In this document: positions 27,613 to 35,392 of the stretch, piece after piece
Numbering within the stretch: position 1 is the stretch's first letter
Layout: each line of letters starts with the position of its first letter
Origin: JBEDUK01 sp963781595
GTDB lineage: Bacteria > Actinomycetota > UBA4738
Reading direction: 5' to 3'
Length of the DNA: 64,000 nucleotides
NCBI GenBank assembly: GCA_963781595.1
Contig: CAWAGG010000006.1
Location: 1,302,001-1,366,000 of the forward strand
Position numbers and translations under genes: made by a program
Notes under the pieces: generated by a model
The model's input: the letters and a program-made list of their open reading frames with translations, nothing else
Databases searched by the model: none
Told to the model about the DNA's origin: nothing

Positions 27613-28155
27613 ATGACGGCGAGCAGCGTTCCACCCTCGTCTCGGACCGAACGTGTCCTCGACCCCTCGTTCGTCGCTGGCCTCGAGGACCTCCCGACCG
27701 AGGACGTCCGCCGGCGGCGCGACGAGACCCTGGCCGAGCGCGACTACCAGTCCTACCTCCGGCGCCTGATCCAGGCGCGGCAGGACCTGCTCGAGCAGGA
27801 GCAGGCCCGGCGCCTCGAAGGGGGCGAGCCGCGGGCGCTCGTCGATCGGCTCATCGCGGTGCTCGCACTCGGGCCGCAGGGCGGGAGCCGTGGCGAGGCG
27901 CTCAGGCTCCAGATCCCGCCCGCGGACATCGCGGCGGCCGAACGCCAGATGCGCCAGCTGTTGGGTCCTTCCGACCTGGCGGAGCCCGAGGCCATGAGCG
28001 ATGAGGACGTGAGCCGCATGCTGGAGGCGCTGCGAGGTGCCGAACGCGACGTCTCAGAGGACCGCGGAGCCGTGTTCCGCGTCCACGACCGGCTCCAGGG
28101 CGAGCTCAAGCGCCGCTATCGGCTCGACCCCTCGGAGATCCTGACCCGCCTGTAA
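27613..28155 (+). CDS. rsiG: RsiG-like cyclic-di-GMP-binding anti-sigma factor
   Basis: A 180-residue, almost fully helical protein. Residues S47, R50, Q54 and D58 in QSYLRRLIQARQD fit S-x2-R-x3-Q-x3-D. E144, S148, R151 and D159 fit E-x3-S-x2-R-x3-F-x3-D, with Phe155 in place of Gln. These are the two copies of the E-x3-S-x2-R-x3-Q-x3-D signature by which RsiG helices bind c-di-GMP and hold the sporulation/motility sigma factor WhiG. In the first copy Glu is shifted by one place (E42). Start ATG 27613; GTG 27592 lies inside the inverted repeat. No sigma gene of that type is in the window. Confidence 0.75.
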   Translation: MTASSVPPSSRTERVLDPSFVAGLEDLPTEDVRRRRDETLAERDYQSYLRRLIQARQDLLEQEQARRLEGGEPRALVDRLIAVLALGPQGGSRGEALRLQIPPADIAAAERQMRQLLGPSDLAEPEAMSDEDVSRMLEALRGAERDVSEDRGAVFRVHDRLQGELKRRYRLDPSEILTRL

Positions 28156-28174
28156 CCACCTCCCGGCGCCGGGG

Positions 28175-28180
28175 TAGGCT
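28175..28180 (+). promoter_or_regulatory. -10 box of a leaderless asparaginase gene
   Basis: TAGGCT ends 10 bases before ATG 28191. Confidence 0.55.
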
Positions 28181-28190
28181 TCCGCTCGGC

Positions 28191-29162
28191 ATGCCCGTCC
28201 CGTTGGTTCGCGTCATCCGATCGGGTTTGGAGGAATCGGTCCATCTCGGCGACGTCGTCGTGGCTGATGCCGACGGCCGAGTGGTCGCCCGCGCCGGTGA
28301 CCCGGACAGGCGAGCGTTCGCCCGTTCCTCGATGAAGCCGCTCCAAGCGACGGTGTCGCTGTCGCTGTCGTCGTTCGACTACACGGACCGCGAGGTATCG
28401 GTGATGTGCGCCTCGCACAACGCCGAACCCGTCCACGTCGAAGCCGTGCGGTCGATCCTCGCCCGGAACGGAGTGGCGGAGTCCGCGCTGCGCTGCCCCG
28501 CGATGCTTCCGTGGGACCAGGCTTCGATGCTCGCGGCGCCCGAGCGGTTGCCGGTGAACTCGGACTGCTCCGGCAAGCACGCGGGGATGCTCGGCGCCGC
28601 GAGCGAGCAGGGGTGGCCGCTCGAGGCCTATCGCGCGGCGGACCACCCCCTTCAGCTGCGCGTCCTCCAGGCGGTCCGGGACGCGTCGTCGGCGGAGCGG
28701 ATCGCGGTCGGTGTCGACGGATGCGGGGTCGCGGTCCACGGCATGCCGCTCTCCGGGATGGCGACGATCTACGCGAGGCTCGTGTCGCCCGACCGGCTCG
28801 GGCCGCTGGAACCGTCCGCGCGCAGGGCCGTCGCCGCGATGGTCGCGGAGCCCTACATGGTCGCGGGCAGGAACCGGGTGGACACGGCCGTGATGGAGGC
28901 CGCGCGGGGATCCGTCGTCAAGGCGGGCGCGGAGGGCATGATCTGCGCCGCGTTGCCGGACCAGGGGCTCGGCGTGGCGGTCAAGATCGGGGATGGTTCG
29001 CCTCGAGCGGCCGGGCCCGCCCTGATCCGTGCCCTGGCCGGTTTCGATGCGTTGGACGCGGAAGCGCTGGAGACCCTTGGGACCTTCGCGTCCCCGGACG
29101 TGCTGGGCGGTGGTGAGCCCGTCGGCCGCGTGACCGCGGAGTTCGAACTGGAGCCCCCCTGA
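28191..29162 (+). CDS. L-asparaginase II family protein
   Basis: A 323-residue protein of the asparaginase II (Pfam Asparaginase_II) type, unrelated to the classic type I/II tetramers. It has FARSSMKPLQA near residue 45, VMCASHNAEPVHVEAV, LPVNSDCSGKHAGMLGAA, and VGVDGCGVAVHGMPLSGMA, which are the conserved blocks of the family. It should hydrolyse asparagine to aspartate and ammonia in the cytoplasm; no signal peptide is seen. The start is ATG 28191 behind a TAGGCT box. The gene ends 66 bases before an XRE regulator with its own promoter. Confidence 0.88.
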   Translation: MPVPLVRVIRSGLEESVHLGDVVVADADGRVVARAGDPDRRAFARSSMKPLQATVSLSLSSFDYTDREVSVMCASHNAEPVHVEAVRSILARNGVAESALRCPAMLPWDQASMLAAPERLPVNSDCSGKHAGMLGAASEQGWPLEAYRAADHPLQLRVLQAVRDASSAERIAVGVDGCGVAVHGMPLSGMATIYARLVSPDRLGPLEPSARRAVAAMVAEPYMVAGRNRVDTAVMEAARGSVVKAGAEGMICAALPDQGLGVAVKIGDGSPRAAGPALIRALAGFDALDAEALETLGTFASPDVLGGGEPVGRVTAEFELEPP

Positions 29163-29168
29163 CCCGTT

Positions 29169-29219
29169 GTTTGCAGACGTAACCATGAAGTTTGCAAGTG
29201 TTGAAATCCGTGCTATCCT
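29169..29219 (+). promoter_or_regulatory. Promoter and direct-repeat operator of the XRE gene
   Basis: -35 TTGCAA (29192-29197), a 16-base spacer, -10 TATCCT (29214-29219), then 9 bases to ATG 29229, predicting a leaderless transcript. GTTTGCA occurs at 29169-29175 and again at 29190-29196, 21 bases apart (two helical turns), a likely operator for autoregulation. Confidence 0.6.
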
Positions 29220-29228
29220 CGTGGTGCG

Positions 29229-29738
29229 ATGGACGTTCGAGGACTCGGCACCTACATCAGGGAGCAGCGCAGGAACTCACGCCTGACCCTGAAGGGCCTC
29301 TCGGGCCTCACCGGGGTGTCCATGCCGTATCTCTCGCAGGTGGAGCGCGGGCTGCGCAAGCCGAGCGCCGAGATCCTGCAGGGCATCGCAAAGGGTCTGC
29401 GCGTCTCCGCCGAGACGCTCTACGTGAAGGCCGGCATCCTCGAGGACCGGCCGGTACCCGACGTGGCCGCGGCGATCATGGCCGACCCGGAGATCTCGGA
29501 GCGGCAGAAGCAGGCGCTGATCCAGATCTACGAGGCGTTCCGCGAAGAGGCCACTCGGACCCAGCCGCCGACGGCCACGGCATCGACGACCAAGGGGACA
29601 TCGAAGGCATCGAAGGCATCGAAGGCATCGAAGGCGTCCGAAGTCCCGAAGGCACCGAACGCAACGACGAGGAAGACGACGGCCACCCGGCCGCGTACCG
29701 GTTCGCGGGCTCGAGCCCGCACGACCAAGGAGGCATAG
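29229..29738 (+). CDS. XRE-family regulator with basic repeat tail
   Basis: 169 residues. An N-terminal XRE helix-turn-helix (about 8-65: TYIREQRRNSRLTLKGLSG, SMPYLSQVERGLRKPSAEIL) is followed by a helical region (about 75-105). The last 60 residues are disordered and basic, containing four SKA repeats (about 125-136) and an Arg/Thr-rich end that could bind DNA non-specifically. It lies 3 bases before an HbhA-like gene. The same XRE-HbhA order occurs in mycobacteria (Rv0474-Rv0475, from memory), which supports a shared role. A direct-repeat operator in its own promoter suggests autoregulation. Confidence 0.85.
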   Translation: MDVRGLGTYIREQRRNSRLTLKGLSGLTGVSMPYLSQVERGLRKPSAEILQGIAKGLRVSAETLYVKAGILEDRPVPDVAAAIMADPEISERQKQALIQIYEAFREEATRTQPPTATASTTKGTSKASKASKASKASEVPKAPNATTRKTTATRPRTGSRARARTTKEA

Positions 29739-29741
29739 ACC

Positions 29742-30218
29742 ATGGCAACGACCACGAAGCGCGCGCCACGCGCACGCAAGCCGCAGGCCCGCCGTCCGGC
29801 GACGCCGAAGGCGGCCCCGCACGTCGGGGCGACCGTCGAGGTTCGGACGAAGTCCACGTCCAAGTCCGCGCAGACGCTCGACCCGCGCACGCTCGCGTTC
29901 GCGTCGGTCGGCGCCGGCGACCTGGCGTTCTCGGCCGTTCGCGGGTTCTCCGACAGGGTGATCACGATCGTGCGGAGCCCGAGCGAGGCCCAGGGCATGG
30001 CCGACAAGCTGTCGGTGGACGTGTTCAAGACCGTCGAGGGCCTGGCCACCCGAGGCGAGAAGCTGGTCGGGAGCATCCGGGGATCGGCGTACACGAAGCG
30101 CGCGATCGACCAGAGGAAGGTCGCTCGCGCCCAGATCAAGTCCGCCCGGACGAGCGTCCGTAAGGCCGTCGAGACGACGACCGCGGCCGCGCGTGAGGCG
30201 GTGAAGAAGGTCAGCTGA
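29742..30218 (+). CDS. HbhA/phasin-like helical protein with basic N-terminus
   Basis: A 158-residue protein with a Lys/Arg/Pro/Ala-rich first 60 residues and then long amphipathic helices (LAFASVGAGDLAFSAVRGF, EGLATRGEKLVGSIRGSA), ending in an Arg/Lys/Ala helix (TSVRKAVETTTAAAREAVKK). The middle resembles heparin-binding hemagglutinin and phasins that coat lipid or polyester granules, but the basic part is N-terminal rather than C-terminal. Three bases after the XRE gene and followed by a strong hairpin, so the two form a bicistron. A DNA- or granule-binding role is possible; function not proven. Confidence 0.65.
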   Translation: MATTTKRAPRARKPQARRPATPKAAPHVGATVEVRTKSTSKSAQTLDPRTLAFASVGAGDLAFSAVRGFSDRVITIVRSPSEAQGMADKLSVDVFKTVEGLATRGEKLVGSIRGSAYTKRAIDQRKVARAQIKSARTSVRKAVETTTAAAREAVKKVS

Positions 30219-30243
30219 GGACCCCCTCCCTCGCTGATCGACC

Positions 30244-30271
30244 GAGGACCCGCCCGCCAGGGCGGGTCCTC
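30244..30271 (+). terminator. Hairpin terminator of the XRE-HbhA-like operon
   Basis: Twelve-base perfect stem GAGGACCCGCCC / GGGCGGGTCCTC with a GCCA loop, 26 bases after the stop codon. Confidence 0.8.
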
Positions 30272-30410
30272 CCCATGTGCCTGGTCCACCCGCACGAGTT
30301 CCGGCGCCGGTGACCTCCATCGGAGGTCGAACGAACGCGGGAAGAACCGCGGCTCCGGGGCCGTTGTTCCGTCTGGCGCCCGCCCCGAGGTCGCCACAGG
30401 AGCGATACGG

Positions 30411-31748
30411 ATGCAGACCGAGCGCCAGGACAGCCACGAGATCGACGGGTCGGACCGACAGCAGCCACGCGCAGCCATCATCAGCTTGCATACGTCGCCC
30501 ACCGATCAGCCCGGGAGCGGCGACTCCGGCGGGATGAACGTCTACATCCTGCGGGTGGCGCAGCTGCTCGCGAAGCAGGGCATCGAGGTCGACGTCTTCA
30601 CGCGGAACCGGGGGGACGGGCCCGCCGCCGAGCAGATCGGCGAAGGCGCTCGGCTGATCAGGGTGCAGGCGGGACCGGGCGAGCCGGTGCCGAAGGAGGA
30701 CCTCCCGGCGCTGCTCCCGCAGTTCCTGGAGAACGTCCTCCATCGTGCTACGCAGGATCGCGCCGAACGACGACACCACCCGTACGACGTGGTCCACAGC
30801 CACTACTGGCTCTCCGGCTGGGTCGGCGAACGAACGAAGGAGATCTGGGGAGCCCCGCTCGTCGCCTCGTTCCACACGCTCGGCAAGGTCAAGAACTTCT
30901 CGCTGGCGGTCGGCGACCGTCCCGAGCCACGGGTTCGCCTCGACGGTGAGCGCAGCACGATCATGGGGGCGGATCGGATCCTCGCGCCGACACCGGTCGA
31001 GGCCGCGCATCTGGTCGGGCTCTACGGCGCCGATCCCGAACGGATCCGGATCGTGCCGCCCGGCGTCGATCGCGCGTTGTTCGTTCCCAAGGACAGGGCC
31101 GAAGCACGCAGCCGGCTGCACCTGACGAACGCGCGGCTGCTCCTGTTCGTCGGCAGGCTACAGCCGCTCAAGGGCCCGGACATCGCGATCCGCTCGCTCG
31201 CCGAAGCCGTGGCGCGGGCGCCCGAGCTGACGCGCGACGCGATGCTCGCGGTGGTCGGCGGCCCGACCGGGGCGATCCCGCATGACGAGGTGGTGCACCT
31301 GATGCAACTCGCGGCCGCCGCCGGGGTGGGCGACCGCGTCGTGTTCTTCCCCCCGCAGCCGCACCAGCGGCTCGTCGACTTCTACGCTGGCGCGGAGGCC
31401 GTCCTGGTGCCGTCGCGCTCGGAGTCCTTCGGGCTCGTGGCGCTCGAGGCGCAGGCGTGTGGAACGCCGGTGATCGCCGCCGCCGTGGGCGGCCTGCGCT
31501 ACTCCGTGGCAGACGGTGTCAGCGGGTACCTCGTGGAGGGACACGATCCGGCCGACTACGCCGATCGGATCATCAGGCTGCTCGCCGACCCGGTGGAGGC
31601 GGCTCGCCTGTCCGTGGCCGCCGCGGCGCACGCGTCCGGGTTCTCGTGGGAGTCGACGGCGGCGGGTATCCGCGACGTCTACCTCGAGCTCGCCCGTCGC
31701 GCCGGGCCGGGCGGGGACATGGAGGCGGACGTACACCCCGCGGCATGA
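30411..31748 (+). CDS. mshA: D-inositol-3-phosphate glycosyltransferase (MshA-like)
   Basis: A 445-residue GT-B, family GT4 enzyme. The segment SLHTSPTDQPGSGDSGGMN near residue 25-43 matches the donor-side start of MshA, which joins N-acetylglucosamine to inositol-3-phosphate in the first step of mycothiol synthesis. It also has VVHSHYWLSGWVG, the phosphate-binding FVGRLQPLKGPD, and the sugar-nucleotide motif PSRSESFGLVALEAQACGTP with the conserved Glu pair. ATG 30411 follows gagcgatacgg. Its stop overlaps the next GNAT gene (ATGA). Mycothiol is confined to actinobacteria, so this is one of the better taxonomic clues. Confidence 0.88.
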   Translation: MQTERQDSHEIDGSDRQQPRAAIISLHTSPTDQPGSGDSGGMNVYILRVAQLLAKQGIEVDVFTRNRGDGPAAEQIGEGARLIRVQAGPGEPVPKEDLPALLPQFLENVLHRATQDRAERRHHPYDVVHSHYWLSGWVGERTKEIWGAPLVASFHTLGKVKNFSLAVGDRPEPRVRLDGERSTIMGADRILAPTPVEAAHLVGLYGADPERIRIVPPGVDRALFVPKDRAEARSRLHLTNARLLLFVGRLQPLKGPDIAIRSLAEAVARAPELTRDAMLAVVGGPTGAIPHDEVVHLMQLAAAAGVGDRVVFFPPQPHQRLVDFYAGAEAVLVPSRSESFGLVALEAQACGTPVIAAAVGGLRYSVADGVSGYLVEGHDPADYADRIIRLLADPVEAARLSVAAAAHASGFSWESTAAGIRDVYLELARRAGPGGDMEADVHPAA

Positions 31749-32302
31749 TCGCGGGCCGAGTCATCGTCCTTCGTCCGGTCGAGGACGCCGACGTCCCGCT
31801 GATCCATCGATGGATGAACGACCCGGACGTCTGGCGGGGGATGGACTACGAGCGTCCGTTCTCGCTCGCGGACGTGCGCGAGGACGTTGCGCGCTCACGT
31901 GAAGAGGGGCAGCCGTTCACGATCGTCGCCGGAGACCGACCCATCGGGCGCATCGGATTGAACCGGTTCCGCACGCGCGACCGGATCGCGTCGATGTACC
32001 TGTACATCGGCGAACCGGACTGCTGGGGGAAGGGGTTCGGGAGGGACGCCGCCGCCGCGCTGCTCGGATACGCGTTCGACCGGCTCGACCTCGCGCGCGT
32101 CGAGCTGTGGGCGCTCGGTGACAACGAGGCGGCCGCCGCGACGTATCGGGCGTGCGGGTTCGTCGAGGACGCTCGGCTCCCGGAGCGTTCGTTCAAGGAC
32201 GGGGCTTGGGTGGACCGGGTCGTGATGAGCGTGACACGTGACCGGTTCGAGCAGGCGAAGGTCGCCGCGGGAATTGTCACTCCTGTTCGAAATGGCCCCT
32301 GA
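31745..32302 (+). CDS. GNAT acetyltransferase
   Basis: A 185-residue RimJ-like GNAT protein: VIVLRPVEDADVPLIHRWM, the acetyl-CoA segment GEPDCWGKGFGRDAAAALLG, and LGDNEAAAATYRACGFVEDA. It starts at ATG 31745, overlapping the mshA stop by 4 bases, so it is translationally coupled to mshA. That position resembles MshD in spirit, but MshD has two GNAT domains and is longer (about 300 residues), so I do not call it MshD. It could act on a small molecule or a peptide N-terminus. Confidence 0.8.
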   Translation: MIAGRVIVLRPVEDADVPLIHRWMNDPDVWRGMDYERPFSLADVREDVARSREEGQPFTIVAGDRPIGRIGLNRFRTRDRIASMYLYIGEPDCWGKGFGRDAAAALLGYAFDRLDLARVELWALGDNEAAAATYRACGFVEDARLPERSFKDGAWVDRVVMSVTRDRFEQAKVAAGIVTPVRNGP

Positions 32303-32340
32303 CCTGCACTGATACCCTCGTGAACAGCGGTTTTGTCGGC

Positions 32341-32368
32341 TTGACTCGCGCGGCGTCGTCCGTAGGAT
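32341..32368 (+). promoter_or_regulatory. Strong sigma-70 type promoter before the candidate ncRNA
   Basis: TTGACT (32341-32346), a 16-base spacer and TAGGAT (32363-32368). This is one of the best -35/-10 pairs in the window and does not precede any credible protein gene. Confidence 0.6.
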
Positions 32369-32374
32369 TCGCCT

Positions 32375-32650
32375 TGCTCCGAGCAGCCGGAGCGGCCGAG
32401 CCAGGGAGCCGGATAGCGGCCCCGGGAGGGCCTCGAGGAGCGGCCGGGACTCACCAGGTCCGAAGGTCGGGGTGGCCAACCGATCCGGGGCAGGGTTCGA
32501 GATCCGAGACGCACTCGGGGCCCGGTGATCGGGGTCAGGATGCCGGTCCCCGCGGCTGGCGGCGAGAGGTTGCTCGGGGCGCCAGGCCCGAGGGGTCCGA
32601 GGGTGGTCGCGATTCCGGTCGCGACGAGCCGAAGGTCCCTCGGGCCTTTC
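32375..32650 (+). ncRNA. Candidate structured small RNA (unknown class)
   Basis: About 275 bases that begin about 7 bases after a good -10 box and contain no protein-like frame. They start with a 6-bp hairpin (GCTCCG/CGGAGC, 32376-32393). They end with a two-layer stem: AGGCCCGAGGG (32584-32594) with CCCTCGGGCCT (32637-32647), enclosing GTCGCGA/TCGCGAC (32606-32625), then TTTCCC. I looked for RNase P, tmRNA and SRP core motifs and did not find them. Size fits regulatory RNAs such as 6S or Ms1, but no identity is claimed. Confidence 0.45.
32584..32647 (+). terminator. Nested terminator-like stem at the end of the candidate ncRNA
   Basis: An 11-bp outer stem and a 7-bp inner stem (6-base loop), followed by TT at 32648-32649. 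The same stem could also serve the convergent gamma-carbonic anhydrase gene. Confidence 0.5.
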
Positions 32651-32755
32651 CCGTGTCACGTTGGGTTCGGCGGCGGCGCCTGCCTCCGCTGAGGATCCAT
32701 TGAAGTCGCTCCGGCCGGCGCCGCCGCCGGTTCGATCCGAGTCCCGGACAGCCCC

Positions 32756-33280
32756 TCAGTCGGAGAGGTGAAGCCGCTGGTAAGCCTCGGCGTAGCCGAG
32801 GTAGTGGGCGACGCCTGGTTCGATCAGGTTGGCGATCTCTTCGTCCGAGAGCTCGCGGACGAGCTTGGCGGGCGAACCGACGATGAGGGATCCGGGCGGG
32901 AACGTCTTGCCCGGCGGCACCAACGAGCCGGCGCCGATCAGCGAGCGCTCGCCGATCTGCGCACCGTTGAGCACCACGGCGCCCATGCCGACCAGGCAGC
33001 CGTCCTCGACCCGGCAGCCGTGGACGACGGCGCGGTGGCCGATCGTGCACGCTCGTCCCACGACGCACGGCGTGCCGTCGTCGGCGTGGAGTACCGCTCC
33101 ATCTTGGACGTTGGTGTCGGCCGCCACCCGGACGGCATCCGCGTCGCCGCGGAGCACGGCGTTGAACCAGACGCTGACGCGCGCACCGAGTTCGACGTCA
33201 CCCACGACCCGCGCGCCAGGCGCGACGAACGCCGTGGGATCGATGCGAGGGACCCTGTCCCCATAGGGGTAGACGGGCAC
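32756..33280 (-). CDS. Gamma-carbonic anhydrase-like hexapeptide-repeat protein
   Basis: A 174-residue left-handed beta-helix protein with repeated hexapeptides (PGARVVGDVELGARVSVW and following). Three His residues sit in the order of the gamma-carbonic anhydrase zinc site (LHADDG, then IGHRAVVHGC). This is the short YrdA/PaaY subfamily; members may be carbonic anhydrases or acyl-CoA-related hydrolase-like proteins. GTG 33280 follows a TACAGT box (33287-33292) by 6 bases, so it should be leaderless. Convergent with the candidate ncRNA. Confidence 0.85.
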   Translation of the reverse strand: MPVYPYGDRVPRIDPTAFVAPGARVVGDVELGARVSVWFNAVLRGDADAVRVAADTNVQDGAVLHADDGTPCVVGRACTIGHRAVVHGCRVEDGCLVGMGAVVLNGAQIGERSLIGAGSLVPPGKTFPPGSLIVGSPAKLVRELSDEEIANLIEPGVAHYLGYAEAYQRLHLSD

Positions 33281-33449
33281 CGCGACACTGTAGCCATAGA
33301 CTCGGCGGTCTGGGGGAGGCGCTCGCGTCCGCGTGCATCACGAGACGATAGGCCGAACGTCCTGCGAACATCTGGTCCTTCGCCTCGAACCTGATGCGTG
33401 TGCGGCGTGAGGCGCGAGGCGCGACGAGGATCGGACGGGAGCGGCGTCG

Positions 33450-34307
33450 ATGGCAGAGGGTTCGAAGGAGCGGTCGAAACGGGTCGCGTTCCTCGGCGGC
33501 GGTCGCATGGGCGAGGCGCTCGCGTCCGGTCTGATCCGTTCGGGCGCACGCTCGAGGGACGACCTGATCGTCACCGCGCGACGGACCGAGCGTGTCGACG
33601 ACCTCACGAGGCGTCTGGGGGTCTCGGCCACGCTGTCGAACCCCGAGGCCGTGGCCTGGGCCGAGGCGCTCGTGCTGACGGTCAAGCCGCAGGACATGGA
33701 GGCGCTGCTCGAGCAGATCGCCGGCGCGGTCACCGCCGACCGCCTCGTGATCACGTTCGCGGCTGGCATCCGGACATCGTTCATCGAACGCTTCCTCCCG
33801 GAGGGCACGCCGGTCGTCCGCGTGATGTCGAACGTACCCGTCCTGGTCGATGAGGCGATGTCGGTGATCTCGCCCGGCCGGCACGCGCTCGAGGAGCACA
33901 TGGCCGTGGCCGAGGAGCTGCTCGGGGCGGTCGGGAGCGTCATCAGGCTCCCGGAGAAGCACCAGGACGCGGTGACCGCCACGAGCGGCAGCGGTCCCGC
34001 CTACTTCTTCCTGCTCGCCGAAGCGATGATCGAGGCGTGCATCCTGCTCGGGCTCTCGCGCGACGTGGCCACCGAGCTGATCATCCAGACGATGCTGGGT
34101 TCGGCGAAGATGCTCCGCGACACGGGGAAGCATCCCGTCGAGCTGCGCGAGATGGTGACCTCGCCCGGCGGCACCACGATCATGGCGATCCGTCACCTGG
34201 AGCAGGCCGGGGTCCGGGCGGCCTTCCTGAACGCGATCGACGCAGCGTGCAAGCGCAGCGCCGAGCTGGCGATCGGGCACGACCCGGACGAGGATCGGCC
34301 GATCTGA
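33450..34307 (+). CDS. proC: Pyrroline-5-carboxylate reductase
   Basis: A 285-residue enzyme for the last step of proline synthesis, reducing pyrroline-5-carboxylate with NAD(P)H. It has the Rossmann start VAFLGGGRMGEALASGL, the segment VLTVKPQDM, PVVRVMSNVPVLVDEAM, SGSGPAYFFLLAEAM, and the signature LREMVTSPGGTTIMAIRHLE, all standard for ProC. Start ATG with cgggagcgg upstream. The preceding gene is divergent. A small basic protein gene follows within 40 bases. Confidence 0.95.
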   Translation: MAEGSKERSKRVAFLGGGRMGEALASGLIRSGARSRDDLIVTARRTERVDDLTRRLGVSATLSNPEAVAWAEALVLTVKPQDMEALLEQIAGAVTADRLVITFAAGIRTSFIERFLPEGTPVVRVMSNVPVLVDEAMSVISPGRHALEEHMAVAEELLGAVGSVIRLPEKHQDAVTATSGSGPAYFFLLAEAMIEACILLGLSRDVATELIIQTMLGSAKMLRDTGKHPVELREMVTSPGGTTIMAIRHLEQAGVRAAFLNAIDAACKRSAELAIGHDPDEDRPI

Positions 34308-34344
34308 GCCGACCAGACGAGTGAACGACGAGGAGGACGAACGG

Positions 34345-34506
34345 ATGGGCAGAGGCGATCGGAAACGGGTCCGCTGGGCGCACGACCGGGAGCGCAGCTT
34401 CAAGCAGCGCGAAGCCGCGAAGGCAGCCGAACGGGGGACCGCGAGGAAGGCGTCGAAACGCGCCGCATCCTCGGCGGCTTCGGCGTCCTCGGCGGCTTCG
34501 GCCTAG
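34345..34506 (+). CDS. Small basic Arg/Lys/Ala/Ser protein
   Basis: A 53-residue protein with the ideal ribosome site aggagg 8 bases before ATG 34345 (a GTG at 34321 is in frame but is less likely). It is Arg-rich and charged for the first 35 residues (GRGDRKRVRWAHDRERSFKQ) and ends in an Ala/Ser tract. It resembles ribosome-associated or DNA-binding basic peptides in composition only; I recognise no family. It is the same length as the repeat protein at 13586 and shares Lys/Ala/Ser character with it. Confidence 0.55.
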   Translation: MGRGDRKRVRWAHDRERSFKQREAAKAAERGTARKASKRAASSAASASSAASA

Positions 34507-34519
34507 GGTCCGGACGGCC

Positions 34520-35335
34520 CTACCGGCCGAGGCGGGTGGCGAGCGAGCCGATCCCGTCGACCGCGATCTCGACGACGGAGCCCGCCGTCACGCGCCGCTC
34601 GAGCGTCAGATCGAAGCTCGCCCCGAAGCCGGCCCCGCCGAACACGTCGCCCGGTCCGACCTCGTCGTGGTGTGACGCGCCGGCGATCAGGTCCGCGAAC
34701 CGCCGGGTCCCCGGCTGCATGATCGAGGTCGCCACGACCTCGCCGTCGATGGTCGCCGTGGCCTCGGCGCCATCCAGATCGACCTCTTCGGGCGTCACGA
34801 TCCAGGGGCCGAGCGAGGTGGCGAAGGCCGGCGCGTTCGCCGGTTCCGGGTCGTGCGCGCGCGCGGCGGACCAACCCACCATGATCGTGTAGCCGAACAC
34901 CGCCTTCCCGGCCTCGCTCGCCGACAGCCCGCGCGCGGGCCGTCCGACGACGCACCCCACCTCGACGTGGCACCCGACGAACCTGATCGACCGGGGCCAC
35001 GTGAGCGCGTCGCCGGGCCCCATGACGGCTCGGGTGACGAGCCCGTTCGGGGCCGGACCAACCTCCGCGTCGGCCGAGCCGACCTCGACGAACGAGGACG
35101 GCAGCAGGGGCGTCAGGAGCCTGGGGTGGAACACGCCGAACTCCTCGACCGTCTCCGGCTGATCGAGCGCGGAACGCGCCGCCGCGAGGATGCTCCCGCC
35201 GTTGTGCGCGACCAGCTCCTCCATCGTGCGCGGGAAGGCAGGATGCCCGACGGCATCCGGGAGGTCGACGACGATCCCCTCGACGGTCGCGCCGAGGCGA
35301 CGGGAGCCTCTTCGTTCGTACGTCACGAGCCGCAT
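34520..35335 (-). CDS. Fumarylacetoacetate hydrolase (FAH) family protein
   Basis: A 271-residue protein with the FAH fold: MRLVTYERRGSRRLGATVEG at the start, RSIRFVGCHVEVGCVVGRPA in the metal region, GYTIMVGWSAARAHDPE, and GPGDVFGGAGFGASFDLTLE near the end. The metal motif usually reads E-x-E; here it is His-Val-Glu, so one acidic ligand position is changed. Family members hydrolyse or decarboxylate 2-keto acids from aromatic or sugar breakdown. A TATCAT box lies 13 bases upstream of the ATG. Divergent from the CPBP protease gene. Confidence 0.83.
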   Translation of the reverse strand: MRLVTYERRGSRRLGATVEGIVVDLPDAVGHPAFPRTMEELVAHNGGSILAAARSALDQPETVEEFGVFHPRLLTPLLPSSFVEVGSADAEVGPAPNGLVTRAVMGPGDALTWPRSIRFVGCHVEVGCVVGRPARGLSASEAGKAVFGYTIMVGWSAARAHDPEPANAPAFATSLGPWIVTPEEVDLDGAEATATIDGEVVATSIMQPGTRRFADLIAGASHHDEVGPGDVFGGAGFGASFDLTLERRVTAGSVVEIAVDGIGSLATRLGR

Positions 35336-35392
35336 CGCAGGGAGCCGGATGATACCCCGGCTCGGTGGCACTGAAGCGGAAGGGCCGACGTC

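Noticed and set aside
31745..32302. MshD (mycothiol synthase) next to mshA
   Set aside because: The protein has a single GNAT domain of 185 residues, whereas MshD has two domains and about 300 residues.
32490..32510. tRNA T-loop-like GGTTCGAGATCC
   Set aside because: It has one base too many for a T loop, and no acceptor stem or anticodon arm can be drawn around it.
32375..32650. RNase P RNA, tmRNA or SRP RNA
   Set aside because: A segment like GAGGAGCGGCC resembles the start of the RNase P core, and CCAGGTCCGAAGG resembles SRP domain IV. The invariant bases (GAGGAAAGTCC; AGCAG) are absent and the other conserved regions are not found.
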